Shown: positions 7,789 through 17,388 of the stretch, in pieces
Numbering within the stretch: position 1 is the stretch's first letter
How the letters are laid out: each line of letters begins with the position of its first letter
Virus record (IMG/VR): IMGVR_UViG_3300030104_001131
Coordinates: 1-25,134 of that record
Strand: one strand, 5' to 3'
DNA length: 25,134 nt
Source: a virus
Notes under the pieces: generated by a model
What the model saw: the letters and a program-made list of their open reading frames with translations, nothing else
The model's database searches: none
Told to the model about the DNA's origin: nothing
Program-made: the position numbers and the translations under genes

Positions 7789-10700
7789 GTTCTGTTGATA
7801 GCATTACAATTACAAGTGTAAGCACTGTAAATCAAATAACAATTACCGATACTAGTGGCATAACAGTAACAACTGTTGGCACACAAGGTGTTGCTGGTCC
7901 AAGTGCTATTATGGGAAAAAGTGTTGACCAAAATACTGCTGGTGCAAGTAATAATGGTGCTTTACTTATATATGATAATGGCAATACTCAATGGACAGCA
8001 AACGATACAACCGAAGGCAAACAACTAACACAAAAGTTATTTAATCTACAACTCGGAGAAGGTGGTGCAACAGTAACTACCATACTAGATGAAGATAATA
8101 TGGCAACAGATAGTGCTACTGCTTTATCTACACAACAAAGTATTAAAGCTTATGTAGATGCACAAGTAACTTTACAAGATTTAGATATATCAGATGGCTC
8201 AACAACTATTGCTATTGATTTAGATAGTGAAACTTTAGGATTACTTGGTGGTGTAGGTATCTCATCTACAGCTAGTGGTAACAATGTTACCTTTGCAATA
8301 GACGCAACTGTTACAACCTTATCAGGAACACAAACTTTAACAAATAAAACACTTACTTCCCCTACACTTACATCACCAGTATTAAATACAGCTATATCAG
8401 GAAGTGCTTTTCTTGACGAAGATGATATGTCAAGTAACAGTGCAACTAAGGTAGCATCACAACAATCAATTAAAGCTTATGTTGATACACAACTTACAGC
8501 AGAAGACCTAGATGTTTCAGATGGTTCTAATAGTGGTTCAATAGACTTAGATTCCGAAGTATTAGGTCTGTTAGGTGGTACAGGTCTTACTTCTTCGCTA
8601 AGTGGTAATAACTTTACTTTTGCTATAGATGGAACAGTAGCAACTCTCACTGGTACACAAACATTTACTAATAAGACACTTACATCACCAAAAATAAATG
8701 GTTCTACAGCAATAACTACAACTGGTACAGAAATAAATGTATTAGATGGTGATACTAGTGCAAGTTCTGTAGTTTTAGTAGATGCAGACCAATTCATAGT
8801 TAATGACAATGGAACTATGAAACAATTAGCTGTTACAAGATTAGATACTTACTTTTCAGGCACTACAGCTACATTAACTAACAAAACACTTACAAGTCCA
8901 GTACTTAATGGCACATTATCAGGCACAGCATTTAAAGATGAAGATAATATGTCTAGTAATTCAGCTACAGCAGTTGCTAGTCAGCAATCTATTAAAGCGT
9001 ATGTAGATTCGCAAGTCACAGCACAGGATTTAGATGTATCTGATGGTAGTAACGATATAGCAATAGATTTAGACTCAGAAACACTCACATTAGCTGGTGG
9101 TACTGGTATAGATTCAACTGCAAACACTAATACAGTAACTTTTGCTATAGATAACACAGTAGCAACGCTTTCAGGCAGTCAAACACTAACTAACAAAACA
9201 ATAGATGTTAATAGTAATGCAGTTACTAACATAGAAGTAGATAATCTAAAAGTAGGTGTATTAGATACCGATTTATCAAGTGTAGCAGCTACAGATACAA
9301 CATTAGCATCTGCAAAAGCAATTAAAACCTATGTAGATACAAATATAACTGCACAAGACCTTGATATTAGTGATGGTTCTTCTACGATAGCAATTGACCT
9401 TGATTCAGAGACTTTATCGCTATTAGGTGGCACTGGTGTAACAAGTACAGCTTCAGGTAATGGAGTAACATTTGCAATAGGTCAATCTGTAGGTACAGGA
9501 GATGATGTAGAGTTTAACCAAGTAACAGGTGCATTGGTTGGTAATGCTTCTACAGCTACAGCACTTGCAACAGCTAGAGCCATTGCGTTATCAGGAGATG
9601 TAGTAGGTACTGCAAACTTTGATGGTACAGCAGGTATTTCTATATCTACAACAATTCAAGCAAATAGTATTGTATTAGGTACTGATACAACTGGTTCTTA
9701 TGTTGAAAGCTTAGTAGCTGGAACTGGTGTATCTTTAGCAAATAATAGTGGTGAATCTGCAACACCAACTATTGCAATTGGTCAGTCAGTAGGTACATCA
9801 GACAATGTGCAATTTGGAACAGTAACAGCAGCATTAAGTGGAAATGCATCAACAGCAACAGCTTTAGCAACTGGTCGTACAATAGCTTTATCAGGAGATG
9901 TAACTGCTTCAGGTGTATCGTTTGACGGAACAGGTAACATTACTTTATCTACTACAATAGCAGCAAATAGTGTTGCTCTTGGAACAGACACTACTGGTAA
10001 CTATGTAGCAGGTATAAGTGGTACAACGAACGAAATAGAAGTTTCAGGTTCAGGAAGTGAAGGTTCTACTGTAACTATAGGATTACCTGACAATGTAACT
10101 ATATCAGGTAACTTAACTGTTAATGGAACAACAACAACTACAGATACTAACGAACTTCATGTTACAGACCCATTAATTAAATTAGCTAAAGACAATACAG
10201 CTAATTCTTTAGATATTGGTTTTTATGGTCAATACAGAGCATCAGGTTCAAATAATCAGTTTTCAGGTTTATTTAGAGACCAAAACGACAGTGGTAAATA
10301 TAAACTCTTTGAATTACTAGAAGCAGAACCTACAACTACTGTTAATACAAGTGGAACAGGTTTTCAGATAGCTACACTTGTTGCGAACTTAGAAGGTAAT
10401 GTAACAGGTAACTTAACAGGTGCTATACAAACAGCAGCACAAACAAATATTACAAGTTTAGGCACATTGACTGCTTTACAAGTAGATAACATTAATATTA
10501 ATGGCAACACAATATCATCTACAGCAGGTACAGATTTAAACATTACACCATTAGCAGGACAACAAATAGTATTAGATGGTGCAATAGTTATAGATGCAGG
10601 AGTAGTTACTGGTGCAACTTCTATAACTTCTACAGCATTTGTAGGAAATGTAACTGGTAATGTTACAGGTACATCTGCAACAGTCACAGGTGCTGCTCAA

Positions 10701-13700
10701 ACTAATATAACTTCTTTAGGAACTTTAACAGCATTACAAGTTGATAATATCAACATCAATGGTAATACAATATCTAGCTCTGCAGGAACAGACCTCAATA
10801 TAACTCCTCTTAGTGGTCAACAAATTGTTTTAGATGGAACTATTATCATTGATGCTGGTGTTGTTACAGGTGCTACCTCAATCACATCTACTGCTTTTGT
10901 TGGTGATATAACAGGTGATGTAACAGGTAATGCAGATACATCTACAACATTAGCAAATAGCAGAAATTTCTCTATAACAGGAGATATTACAGCTAGTGCT
11001 ATAGCATTTGATGGTTCAGGTAATGTGGCTTTAAGTGCAAGTATTGACGACAATGTTGTGGGTGCTGCTCAACTCAACATATCAGGCAACGGAACTGCAG
11101 GACAAGCAGTCTTATCTGATGGAGATGGTTCATTTTCGTATGGTTCTAGTGGTAAAACTACAGAAGAAATACAAGATATTGTTGGGGCAATGGTTTCCAG
11201 TAATACCGAAACTGGTATCACTGTAACTTATGAAGATGGAGATGGAACATTAGATTTCGTTATAAACCCTGCACAAACTACTATAACAAGCTTACTTGCT
11301 ACTGATATTAAGATTGGAGAAGATGACCAAACTAAAATAGACTTTGGAACTGCAGATGAAATACATTTCTTTGCAGGTAATGAAAGTCAAATTAAACTTA
11401 CTAATGGTGCTTTAGTTCCTTCTACAGATAATGATATAGATTTAGGAACATCATCAGCAGAATTTAAAAATGCATTCTTTGATGGCACTGTTACTAGTGA
11501 TGCATTTAGTGGCCCTTTAACTGGTGATGTTACAGGTAACGCTAGTACAGCTACAGCTTTAGAAACAGCTAGAACAATTGGTGGAACAAGTTTTGATGGT
11601 ACAGGTAATATTGCAGTAGCACTTTCTGCTACAGCTACAGCACTTGCTAATGCTCGTACTATTGGTGGTGTTTCTTTTGATGGAACAGCTAATATTAACC
11701 TTGCAGGTGTAAATACAACAGGAAATCAAGATACAACAGGAAATGCTGCAACAGCAACTATATTAGCTACAGCAAGAACAATCGGTGGTACTTCCTTTGA
11801 TGGAAGTGCAAATATAGCTGTTGCTTTAGCAAGTACTGCTACTACATTAGCAAACGCAAGAACTATTAATGGTGTTAGCTTTGATGGTAGTGCAAACATA
11901 ACAACTCTTACAGCAGGAACAGGTGTTTCTGTTTCAGGAACAGCAGTATCTATAGGACAAGCTGTAGCGACTTCTGATAGTCCTACTTTTGCAAACATGA
12001 CACTAAGTGGTACTGATTCAATTAAAGTACCAGCAGGAACAACAGGACAAAGGAATGGTTCACCTGCAAATGGTATGTTTAGGTATAACTCAACTAATGA
12101 AGAATTTGAAGGTTATCAAAATGGTGCATGGGGTGCGATAGCAGGTGGTGGTGCAAGTGCTATGGAAACCAACACTTTTACAGGAGATGGTAGTACAACA
12201 GCATTTACAATTAGTTCAAATGTAAGTAGCGAAGATGATTTAATTATATTTATAGATGGTGTGTATCAAAACAAAGCAGATTTTGTTGCTAGTGGTACAA
12301 CAGTTACTTTTGATACTGCACCTGTTAATAGTAGAAAAGTAGTAATCAACCACATAAAAGCAAACATAGCAGGTTCTTCTGTAACACAAAATGCCTTTAG
12401 TGGAGATGGTTCAACAGTTGCATTTACATTATCTATAAGTCCAACAAACGAAAACAATACACAGATTTACATTGATGGTGTTTATCAACACAAATCTACT
12501 TACACAGTAAGTGGAACAACTCTTACCTTTGATACTGCACCAGTCAATAGCACAGCTATAGATGTAATCATGTTTAGTCAAACTGCACTTAACACACCAG
12601 CTTCAGATACAGTCACCACCAGTACGATTGCTGATGCTAATGTTACAAGTGCAAAACTAGCAAGTAATGCAGTAACAACAGTAAAAATTGCAGACGATGC
12701 AGTTACTTCTGCAAAACTAGATACAAACATAGCTGTTGCAGGAACACTAGCTTCTACAGGCGTACTTACAGCAAATGCAGGAGTTGTAGTAGATAACATA
12801 ACTATTGATGGTCAAGAAATAGATGTAAGTTCAGGCAACTTAACATTAGATATAGCTGGAGAACTTAATATAGATGTAGATGGTGGTGCAATTAATTATA
12901 AAGATGGTGGTACACATTTTGGTTCTGTAGAGAAAGATGGAAACAATTTTAGATTTGAAAGTAAAATTTCAGATGGAGATATAGTATTCAGAGGTAGTGA
13001 TGCAGGGTCAGGGATAAATGCTCTCACACTTGATATGTCTAATGCAGGTGCAGCTACTTTTAATGCAGGTGCAACTTTTGGTGGAGACATAACACTACCA
13101 TCTTCAGGTCAAATAAATGCTTCAGGTGCTTTGTATTTAGATAGTGATATTACACACTTTAGGCTTAATAATGAAACTGAATTGATGCGTATTCAATCTT
13201 CAGGTGTTGGAATAGGAACTACAAGTCCTACAACACCACTTCATGTTGAATCTTCTACTAGCAACCAAAATACTACACTAATAAAAAATACAGCAGGTAC
13301 AGGTGTAAATTATGGTTTGGAAATACAAGCAGGAACAAATGCAACAGACCACGCATTACAAGTTTTAGATTCTGGTGGTACATCAAGGCTTAGAGTTACA
13401 GGTGAAGGTAAAGTTGGAATTGGAAATACAGCACCTCTAGGTAAGCTAACAATTTCTAATGCAGCAGGTCAAAATGCACCAACATCTATAACAGCAGCAA
13501 ATACTTACTTACAACTTGGTAGTGATGATTTTGGACCTGATGGTAGTACTGGTCATTTTATGATTGGTTTTGGTTATACTGATGCTACAAACACAAACTC
13601 TCCAGCTTATATAGGTTTTAAAGAAACAAGCACAGCAGGAGATACAAAAGGCGAACTTATTTTTCTTACAAGAGATGTTGTTACTGATACAGCACCAACC

Positions 13701-14531
13701 GAAAGATTAAGAATTACAGATGGTGGAGATGTAAGTATAGGTTCAGACCATTCTGGATTTAGTGGTTACAGAGTTTTAAACTTAAGAGGTGGGTCAACAG
13801 GTGGTATATATAATCTTGAAAATAGTAGTGGCACACGAACTGCATCTTTACTCAATACAGGAAGTGACCTTAGATTACAAACATTTGTAAGTGGTGGTAA
13901 CATTCAGTTTGAACCTGAAGGCACAGAAGCTATGCGTATTCATAGTGGTGGAACAGTATCAATAAATTCAACATCAACAAAAAATGCAGATATGGGTTCT
14001 ACTCCAAAATTATTTATAGAAAATGGTAGTACATCAAGCACATCAAATCTTGGTTTATATAATTCATCAACTGCAAATATTGAATTGATGGAGTTTATGC
14101 ACGAAAGAGCAGGTGGTGTAGATACTGCTTTTATGGCTATATTTAGAGAAAATGCAGGAAATGCTGTTGGAAGTATCTCAATTAATGGTTCAGCAACTAC
14201 TTATAATACTTCATCAGATTATAGGCTTAAAACAAATATAAGACCTATTGAAAATGGAATTGACAGAGTTAATAAATTAAAACCTGTTAAATTTGATTGG
14301 ATAGATAATAGTGAATTAGTTAGTGAGGGATTTATAGCACATGAAGTAGATGAAATATTTGCTGATGCAGTTTCAGGTGTTAAAGATAAAGTAGATGAAA
14401 AAGGTAAAATAGTTCCTCAAAGTTTAGACTATGGTCGTATAACACCATTGCTGGTCAAAGCTATACAAGAACAACAAGAACAAATTGAAACACTAAAAGC
14501 AGAAGTAAAGGAGTTAAAAGACAATGGCTAA
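7785..14531 (+). CDS. Giant repeat-built tail/head fibre with C-terminal S74 chaperone domain
   Basis: The 2248-aa product is dominated by Thr, Ser, Gly, Asn, Asp and Val, and I saw no Cys. Residues 1-60 end in a collagen-like VGTQGVAGPS stretch, a common phage fibre anchor. Four related blocks begin at residues 101, 210, 384 and 495 (DEDNM...SIKAYVD...LTNKTL), a 100-aa duplication follows from 568, and an 86-aa duplication from 884. Then come several RTIGGxSFDGxxNI units (about 1260-1375), two GDGST...IDGVYQ...FDTAPVNS beta domains (1465 and 1538) and VGIGTTSP-type motifs. The C-terminus is a Peptidase_S74 domain: Ser2144 and Lys2149 in SDYRLK are the expected self-cleavage pair, releasing about 105 residues after the trimer folds, and it ends in a coiled coil. 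The product is probably a trimeric receptor-binding fibre. AGGAG precedes the ATG. Confidence 0.93.
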   Translation: MSSVDSITITSVSTVNQITITDTSGITVTTVGTQGVAGPSAIMGKSVDQNTAGASNNGALLIYDNGNTQWTANDTTEGKQLTQKLFNLQLGEGGATVTTILDEDNMATDSATALSTQQSIKAYVDAQVTLQDLDISDGSTTIAIDLDSETLGLLGGVGISSTASGNNVTFAIDATVTTLSGTQTLTNKTLTSPTLTSPVLNTAISGSAFLDEDDMSSNSATKVASQQSIKAYVDTQLTAEDLDVSDGSNSGSIDLDSEVLGLLGGTGLTSSLSGNNFTFAIDGTVATLTGTQTFTNKTLTSPKINGSTAITTTGTEINVLDGDTSASSVVLVDADQFIVNDNGTMKQLAVTRLDTYFSGTTATLTNKTLTSPVLNGTLSGTAFKDEDNMSSNSATAVASQQSIKAYVDSQVTAQDLDVSDGSNDIAIDLDSETLTLAGGTGIDSTANTNTVTFAIDNTVATLSGSQTLTNKTIDVNSNAVTNIEVDNLKVGVLDTDLSSVAATDTTLASAKAIKTYVDTNITAQDLDISDGSSTIAIDLDSETLSLLGGTGVTSTASGNGVTFAIGQSVGTGDDVEFNQVTGALVGNASTATALATARAIALSGDVVGTANFDGTAGISISTTIQANSIVLGTDTTGSYVESLVAGTGVSLANNSGESATPTIAIGQSVGTSDNVQFGTVTAALSGNASTATALATGRTIALSGDVTASGVSFDGTGNITLSTTIAANSVALGTDTTGNYVAGISGTTNEIEVSGSGSEGSTVTIGLPDNVTISGNLTVNGTTTTTDTNELHVTDPLIKLAKDNTANSLDIGFYGQYRASGSNNQFSGLFRDQNDSGKYKLFELLEAEPTTTVNTSGTGFQIATLVANLEGNVTGNLTGAIQTAAQTNITSLGTLTALQVDNININGNTISSTAGTDLNITPLAGQQIVLDGAIVIDAGVVTGATSITSTAFVGNVTGNVTGTSATVTGAAQTNITSLGTLTALQVDNININGNTISSSAGTDLNITPLSGQQIVLDGTIIIDAGVVTGATSITSTAFVGDITGDVTGNADTSTTLANSRNFSITGDITASAIAFDGSGNVALSASIDDNVVGAAQLNISGNGTAGQAVLSDGDGSFSYGSSGKTTEEIQDIVGAMVSSNTETGITVTYEDGDGTLDFVINPAQTTITSLLATDIKIGEDDQTKIDFGTADEIHFFAGNESQIKLTNGALVPSTDNDIDLGTSSAEFKNAFFDGTVTSDAFSGPLTGDVTGNASTATALETARTIGGTSFDGTGNIAVALSATATALANARTIGGVSFDGTANINLAGVNTTGNQDTTGNAATATILATARTIGGTSFDGSANIAVALASTATTLANARTINGVSFDGSANITTLTAGTGVSVSGTAVSIGQAVATSDSPTFANMTLSGTDSIKVPAGTTGQRNGSPANGMFRYNSTNEEFEGYQNGAWGAIAGGGASAMETNTFTGDGSTTAFTISSNVSSEDDLIIFIDGVYQNKADFVASGTTVTFDTAPVNSRKVVINHIKANIAGSSVTQNAFSGDGSTVAFTLSISPTNENNTQIYIDGVYQHKSTYTVSGTTLTFDTAPVNSTAIDVIMFSQTALNTPASDTVTTSTIADANVTSAKLASNAVTTVKIADDAVTSAKLDTNIAVAGTLASTGVLTANAGVVVDNITIDGQEIDVSSGNLTLDIAGELNIDVDGGAINYKDGGTHFGSVEKDGNNFRFESKISDGDIVFRGSDAGSGINALTLDMSNAGAATFNAGATFGGDITLPSSGQINASGALYLDSDITHFRLNNETELMRIQSSGVGIGTTSPTTPLHVESSTSNQNTTLIKNTAGTGVNYGLEIQAGTNATDHALQVLDSGGTSRLRVTGEGKVGIGNTAPLGKLTISNAAGQNAPTSITAANTYLQLGSDDFGPDGSTGHFMIGFGYTDATNTNSPAYIGFKETSTAGDTKGELIFLTRDVVTDTAPTERLRITDGGDVSIGSDHSGFSGYRVLNLRGGSTGGIYNLENSSGTRTASLLNTGSDLRLQTFVSGGNIQFEPEGTEAMRIHSGGTVSINSTSTKNADMGSTPKLFIENGSTSSTSNLGLYNSSTANIELMEFMHERAGGVDTAFMAIFRENAGNAVGSISINGSATTYNTSSDYRLKTNIRPIENGIDRVNKLKPVKFDWIDNSELVSEGFIAHEVDEIFADAVSGVKDKVDEKGKIVPQSLDYGRITPLLVKAIQEQQEQIETLKAEVKELKDNG
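8085..9485 (+). repeat. Four in-frame diverged repeats of the DEDNM-SIKAYVD-LTNKTL block
   Basis: Copies begin at 8085, 8412, 8934 and 9267. Each carries, in order, DEDxMxxxSAT (altered in copy 4), QQSIKAYVD (AKAIKTYVD in copy 4), a DLDxSDGS turn, IDLDSExL, GGTG and VTFAI; the first three also carry GTQTLTNKT-like endings. Copy 2 has an internal insertion and is about 174 codons, while copies 1 and 3 are 109 and 111. They are protein repeats of the fibre shaft, diverged at DNA level. Confidence 0.8.
9486..10022 (+). repeat. Duplicated 100-residue fibre block
   Basis: Two in-frame copies start at 9486 and 9786, exactly 300 bases apart. Both run SVGTxDxVxF, GNASTATALAT, IALSGDV, a FDGTxxI turn, STTIxANS and LGTDTTGxYV. 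The second copy is shorter at its end. Confidence 0.75.
10434..10935 (+). repeat. Tandem 86-residue fibre repeat, near-identical in protein but diverged in DNA
   Basis: Copy A starts at 10434 and copy B at 10692, a period of 258 bases. Over the first 79 residues only 7 differ. In a 28-codon stretch with identical amino acids (10437-10520 against 10695-10778), 19 codons differ synonymously, including serine AGT/TCT and TCT/AGC switches. A related single copy occurs in the third fibre gene near 17990. Confidence 0.85.
12177..12572 (+). repeat. Two GDGST/IDGVYQ beta-domain repeats in the giant fibre
   Basis: Copies start at 12177 and 12396. Each reads FxGDGSTxAFT, then IxIDGVYQxK, then SGTTxTFDTAPVNS. 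This is a small beta-sandwich-like unit that I recognise from other marine phage fibres. It lies between the shaft repeats and the C-terminal region, so it may be a projecting domain. Confidence 0.7.
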
Positions 14532-17388
14532 TACTAAAGTCACAAGTGGTGTAATTAAAGATGATGCTGTTGGTGCAGACCAGTTAGCTAGTAACTCTGT
14601 TGTTACTGCTTCTATAAATGATAATGCTATTACTACAGCAAAGATTGCAGATGATGCAATCCTTACAGCAAAAATATCTGATAGTGCAATTACTAACGCA
14701 AAGATGTCAGCAAATAGTGTTGATTCTGACCAATATGTAGATGCTTCTATAGATACAGCACATATAAGAGATGCACAGGTAACAAGTGCTAAGTTAGATA
14801 CCAATATATCTATATCAGGAGAACTTACAGTCGGTTCGCATCTAAATATGGGCGATAACGATATTTTAAAAATAGGTGCTGGTGCAGATTTAGAGATTTA
14901 TCATAGTGGAACTAATACATTTATAAGAGAAGTTGGTGAAGGTTCATTATTTATTGATTCTGATAATACTATACATTTTAGAAATGTAGCAGGTAATTCT
15001 ACTATGGCACAATTTACTCCTAGTGGTGCTGTAACTCTTAACTATTCAGGTTCTACAAAATTAGTAACAACAAGTAGTGGTGTAACTGTAACTGGTACAG
15101 CAGAGATACCAAATTTAACAATTAGTGGGCAACAAGGCACAGATGGTCAATTATTAACATCAACAGGTAGTGGCATTCAATGGGAAGATGCACCAGCAAG
15201 TGGACCAACATTTAAAACATTTGGTACTGATTCTATTATGGTTGGTGATAATGCCACAGGCACAATAGATGCAGCTAATTTTAATACTGCATTAGGTGTT
15301 GATGTATTTTCAGCTTTGACTTCAGGCGATAGTAACACAGCAGTAGGTTATAAAGCTTTAGAAGACCATACAACAGGCAATAATAATGTTGCTATAGGTA
15401 AAGATGCATTAAGAACAAACACGACAGGCACAGGTAATGTTTCTATAGGTGCTAATTCGTTAGAAAACAATACTACAGCAGACACCAATACAGCAATAGG
15501 TAACGGGTCGCTACTAGCAAATACAACAGGTGCAGATAATGTTGCTTTAGGTGCTAGTGCTTTAGCAGCAAACACAACAGCAAGTAATAATGTCGCTATA
15601 GGTCATTCATCTCTTTTATCAAACACAGAGGGTCATTCTAATGTAGGCGTAGGTTTACAAAGTTTAGAAGCTAATACAACTGGAGATGCAAATACAGCTA
15701 TAGGATTTAAAGCATTGGAAGCAAACACCACAGCAGATAAAAATACTGCCGTTGGTCAATCATCTTTAAAAGTAAACACAACAGGAACAGAAAATACTGC
15801 TATAGGACAAGGTTCATTAGCAGCAAATACCACAGGTGATTACAATACAGCAGTAGGTAGAAGTGCTTTAGTAGCAAACACTACAGGTGCTAGAAATACA
15901 GCTATGGGTACTTTTTCTTTAGATGCTAATACAACTGGTGACTTTAATACAGGATTAGGTTATGCGACATTAACTGGAAATACAACTGCAGATAATAATA
16001 CAGCAGTGGGCTACGAAGCTATGCTTGTAAATACAACTGGCTATGACAACACAGCTGTAGGAAGAAGGTCACTAGATGCAAACACTGAAGGACATAGCAA
16101 TACTGCAGTAGGAGAAAGTTCATTAACAAGCAATACAACTGGGGATAGAAATGTTGCTATTGGTCAAAATGCTATGTCAGTCAATACCACAGGTAGTGAA
16201 AATGTAGCTATTGGAAGAAATGCATTAGATGCAAATACTACAGCAGATGCGAATACAGCAATCGGTGATGGTGCTTTAACAGCTTGTACTACAGGTAATA
16301 ACAATGTTTGTATTGGACATGGTGCTGGTGAATCAATAGATACAGGTCAAGGAAATGTTTGTATAGGTTCAAATGCAGGTGATGGATTAAATGCTGATAA
16401 TGGTAAATGGAATGTTGCTGTTGGTTATAATGCTTTAAGTGCATCAAGTACACACTTTCAAAATACTGCTGTAGGTCAAAATGCTTTAAACAAAAATACT
16501 GCACATGGTAATACAGCAGTTGGTGCAAAGTGTCTTGAAGATAACACAAGTGGTAGTAGTAATAATGGACTTGGATATTTTGCTTTAAGTAGCTGTACAA
16601 CTGGCGATGATAATTGTGCTTTTGGAAATGATGCTTTAGGCGATGTTACTACAGCTAATCAAAATACTGGTATGGGTAATGGTGCAGGAAATCAAATCAC
16701 TACAGGTGGCAATAATACTTGTATGGGATATGATGCTTTAACTCGTTGTGTTGGTGGCTCAGGAAACACTGCTATTGGAAAAACAGCAGGAGATAATATT
16801 ACAACAGGTGCAAATAATGTCTGCGTTGGTGTAGATGCAGGAAACAATATTACACAAGGTAGTCAAAATGTTTGTATAGGTGATGCTACAAATACATCAG
16901 GTGAAGCAACAGCAAACTGTATTGTTATTGGAGATAATATTGCAGCACCACAATCAAATACTTTTAGCTTTGGTAAATCTAGTAATGTTGTATCATGTAC
17001 ATTTACATCAAATGCTACTTTTACAAGAAACTCTGATTTCCATAAAAAAACTAATATAGAAAATACAGACTTAGGTTTAAGTTTTATAAATGAATTGAAA
17101 CCTGTAACTTTTAATTGGAAACCTAATACTGAATTTCCAAAACATTACAAAGACTATTCAGAAACAGAAAATCACATGGACACAGAAACAAATCTGTATG
17201 GAATGATTGCACAAGATGTAGAAAAAGCATTAGAGAAAGTAGGACACAAAAATTTTGGTGGTTGGTCAGAGCAAGAAGATGGCTCACAACATTTAGCACA
17301 AGCTATGTTTATATATCCACTTATTAATGCAGTTAAAGAACTATCAGCAGAAGTAGAAGAACTTAAAGCTAAACTGGAGAGTAAATAA
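14524..17388 (+). CDS. Second fibre: YadA-head-like 17-residue repeat protein with S74 domain
   Basis: The 954-aa product overlaps the end of the giant fibre by 8 nt, with GGAG just upstream of the ATG. Residues 1-90 hold short TTAKIADDAI-type repeats ending in TSAKLDTNI. Residues about 90-265 are beta-rich modules shared with the third fibre (LEIYHSGTN, GQLLTSTGSG). Residues 271-797 are about 31 repeats of 17 residues, consensus NTAVGxxALxxNTTGxx, similar to trimeric autotransporter (YadA) head repeats and expected to stack as a trimeric left-handed beta roll. The S74 domain follows: Ser837 and Lys842 in SDFHKK form the presumed self-cleavage pair, releasing about 118 residues ending in a coiled coil. 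This S74 copy has extra residues in its middle and lacks the DYGxIxP segment of the other two. The likely function is adhesion. Confidence 0.93.
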   Translation: MANTKVTSGVIKDDAVGADQLASNSVVTASINDNAITTAKIADDAILTAKISDSAITNAKMSANSVDSDQYVDASIDTAHIRDAQVTSAKLDTNISISGELTVGSHLNMGDNDILKIGAGADLEIYHSGTNTFIREVGEGSLFIDSDNTIHFRNVAGNSTMAQFTPSGAVTLNYSGSTKLVTTSSGVTVTGTAEIPNLTISGQQGTDGQLLTSTGSGIQWEDAPASGPTFKTFGTDSIMVGDNATGTIDAANFNTALGVDVFSALTSGDSNTAVGYKALEDHTTGNNNVAIGKDALRTNTTGTGNVSIGANSLENNTTADTNTAIGNGSLLANTTGADNVALGASALAANTTASNNVAIGHSSLLSNTEGHSNVGVGLQSLEANTTGDANTAIGFKALEANTTADKNTAVGQSSLKVNTTGTENTAIGQGSLAANTTGDYNTAVGRSALVANTTGARNTAMGTFSLDANTTGDFNTGLGYATLTGNTTADNNTAVGYEAMLVNTTGYDNTAVGRRSLDANTEGHSNTAVGESSLTSNTTGDRNVAIGQNAMSVNTTGSENVAIGRNALDANTTADANTAIGDGALTACTTGNNNVCIGHGAGESIDTGQGNVCIGSNAGDGLNADNGKWNVAVGYNALSASSTHFQNTAVGQNALNKNTAHGNTAVGAKCLEDNTSGSSNNGLGYFALSSCTTGDDNCAFGNDALGDVTTANQNTGMGNGAGNQITTGGNNTCMGYDALTRCVGGSGNTAIGKTAGDNITTGANNVCVGVDAGNNITQGSQNVCIGDATNTSGEATANCIVIGDNIAAPQSNTFSFGKSSNVVSCTFTSNATFTRNSDFHKKTNIENTDLGLSFINELKPVTFNWKPNTEFPKHYKDYSETENHMDTETNLYGMIAQDVEKALEKVGHKNFGGWSEQEDGSQHLAQAMFIYPLINAVKELSAEVEELKAKLESK
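15334..16914 (+). repeat. Array of about 31 in-frame 51-bp (17-codon) repeats
   Basis: The unit is NTAVGxxALxxNTTGxx. The first 20 units are exactly 51 bases each (15334-16353); unit 21 is 57 and unit 23 is 48, and the rest are 51 except the last. The fixed frame and Asn/Gly/Leu positions show a protein solenoid, not a DNA repeat. Units 1-18 contain no Cys, whereas units 19-31 contain 10, often at position 3 (NVCIG). Confidence 0.9.

Noticed and set aside
15334-16914. Regular 51-bp spacing suggesting a CRISPR array or DNA satellite
   Set aside because: The repeats are degenerate at DNA level, stay in one reading frame and conserve Asn, Gly and Leu positions, so they are a protein solenoid.
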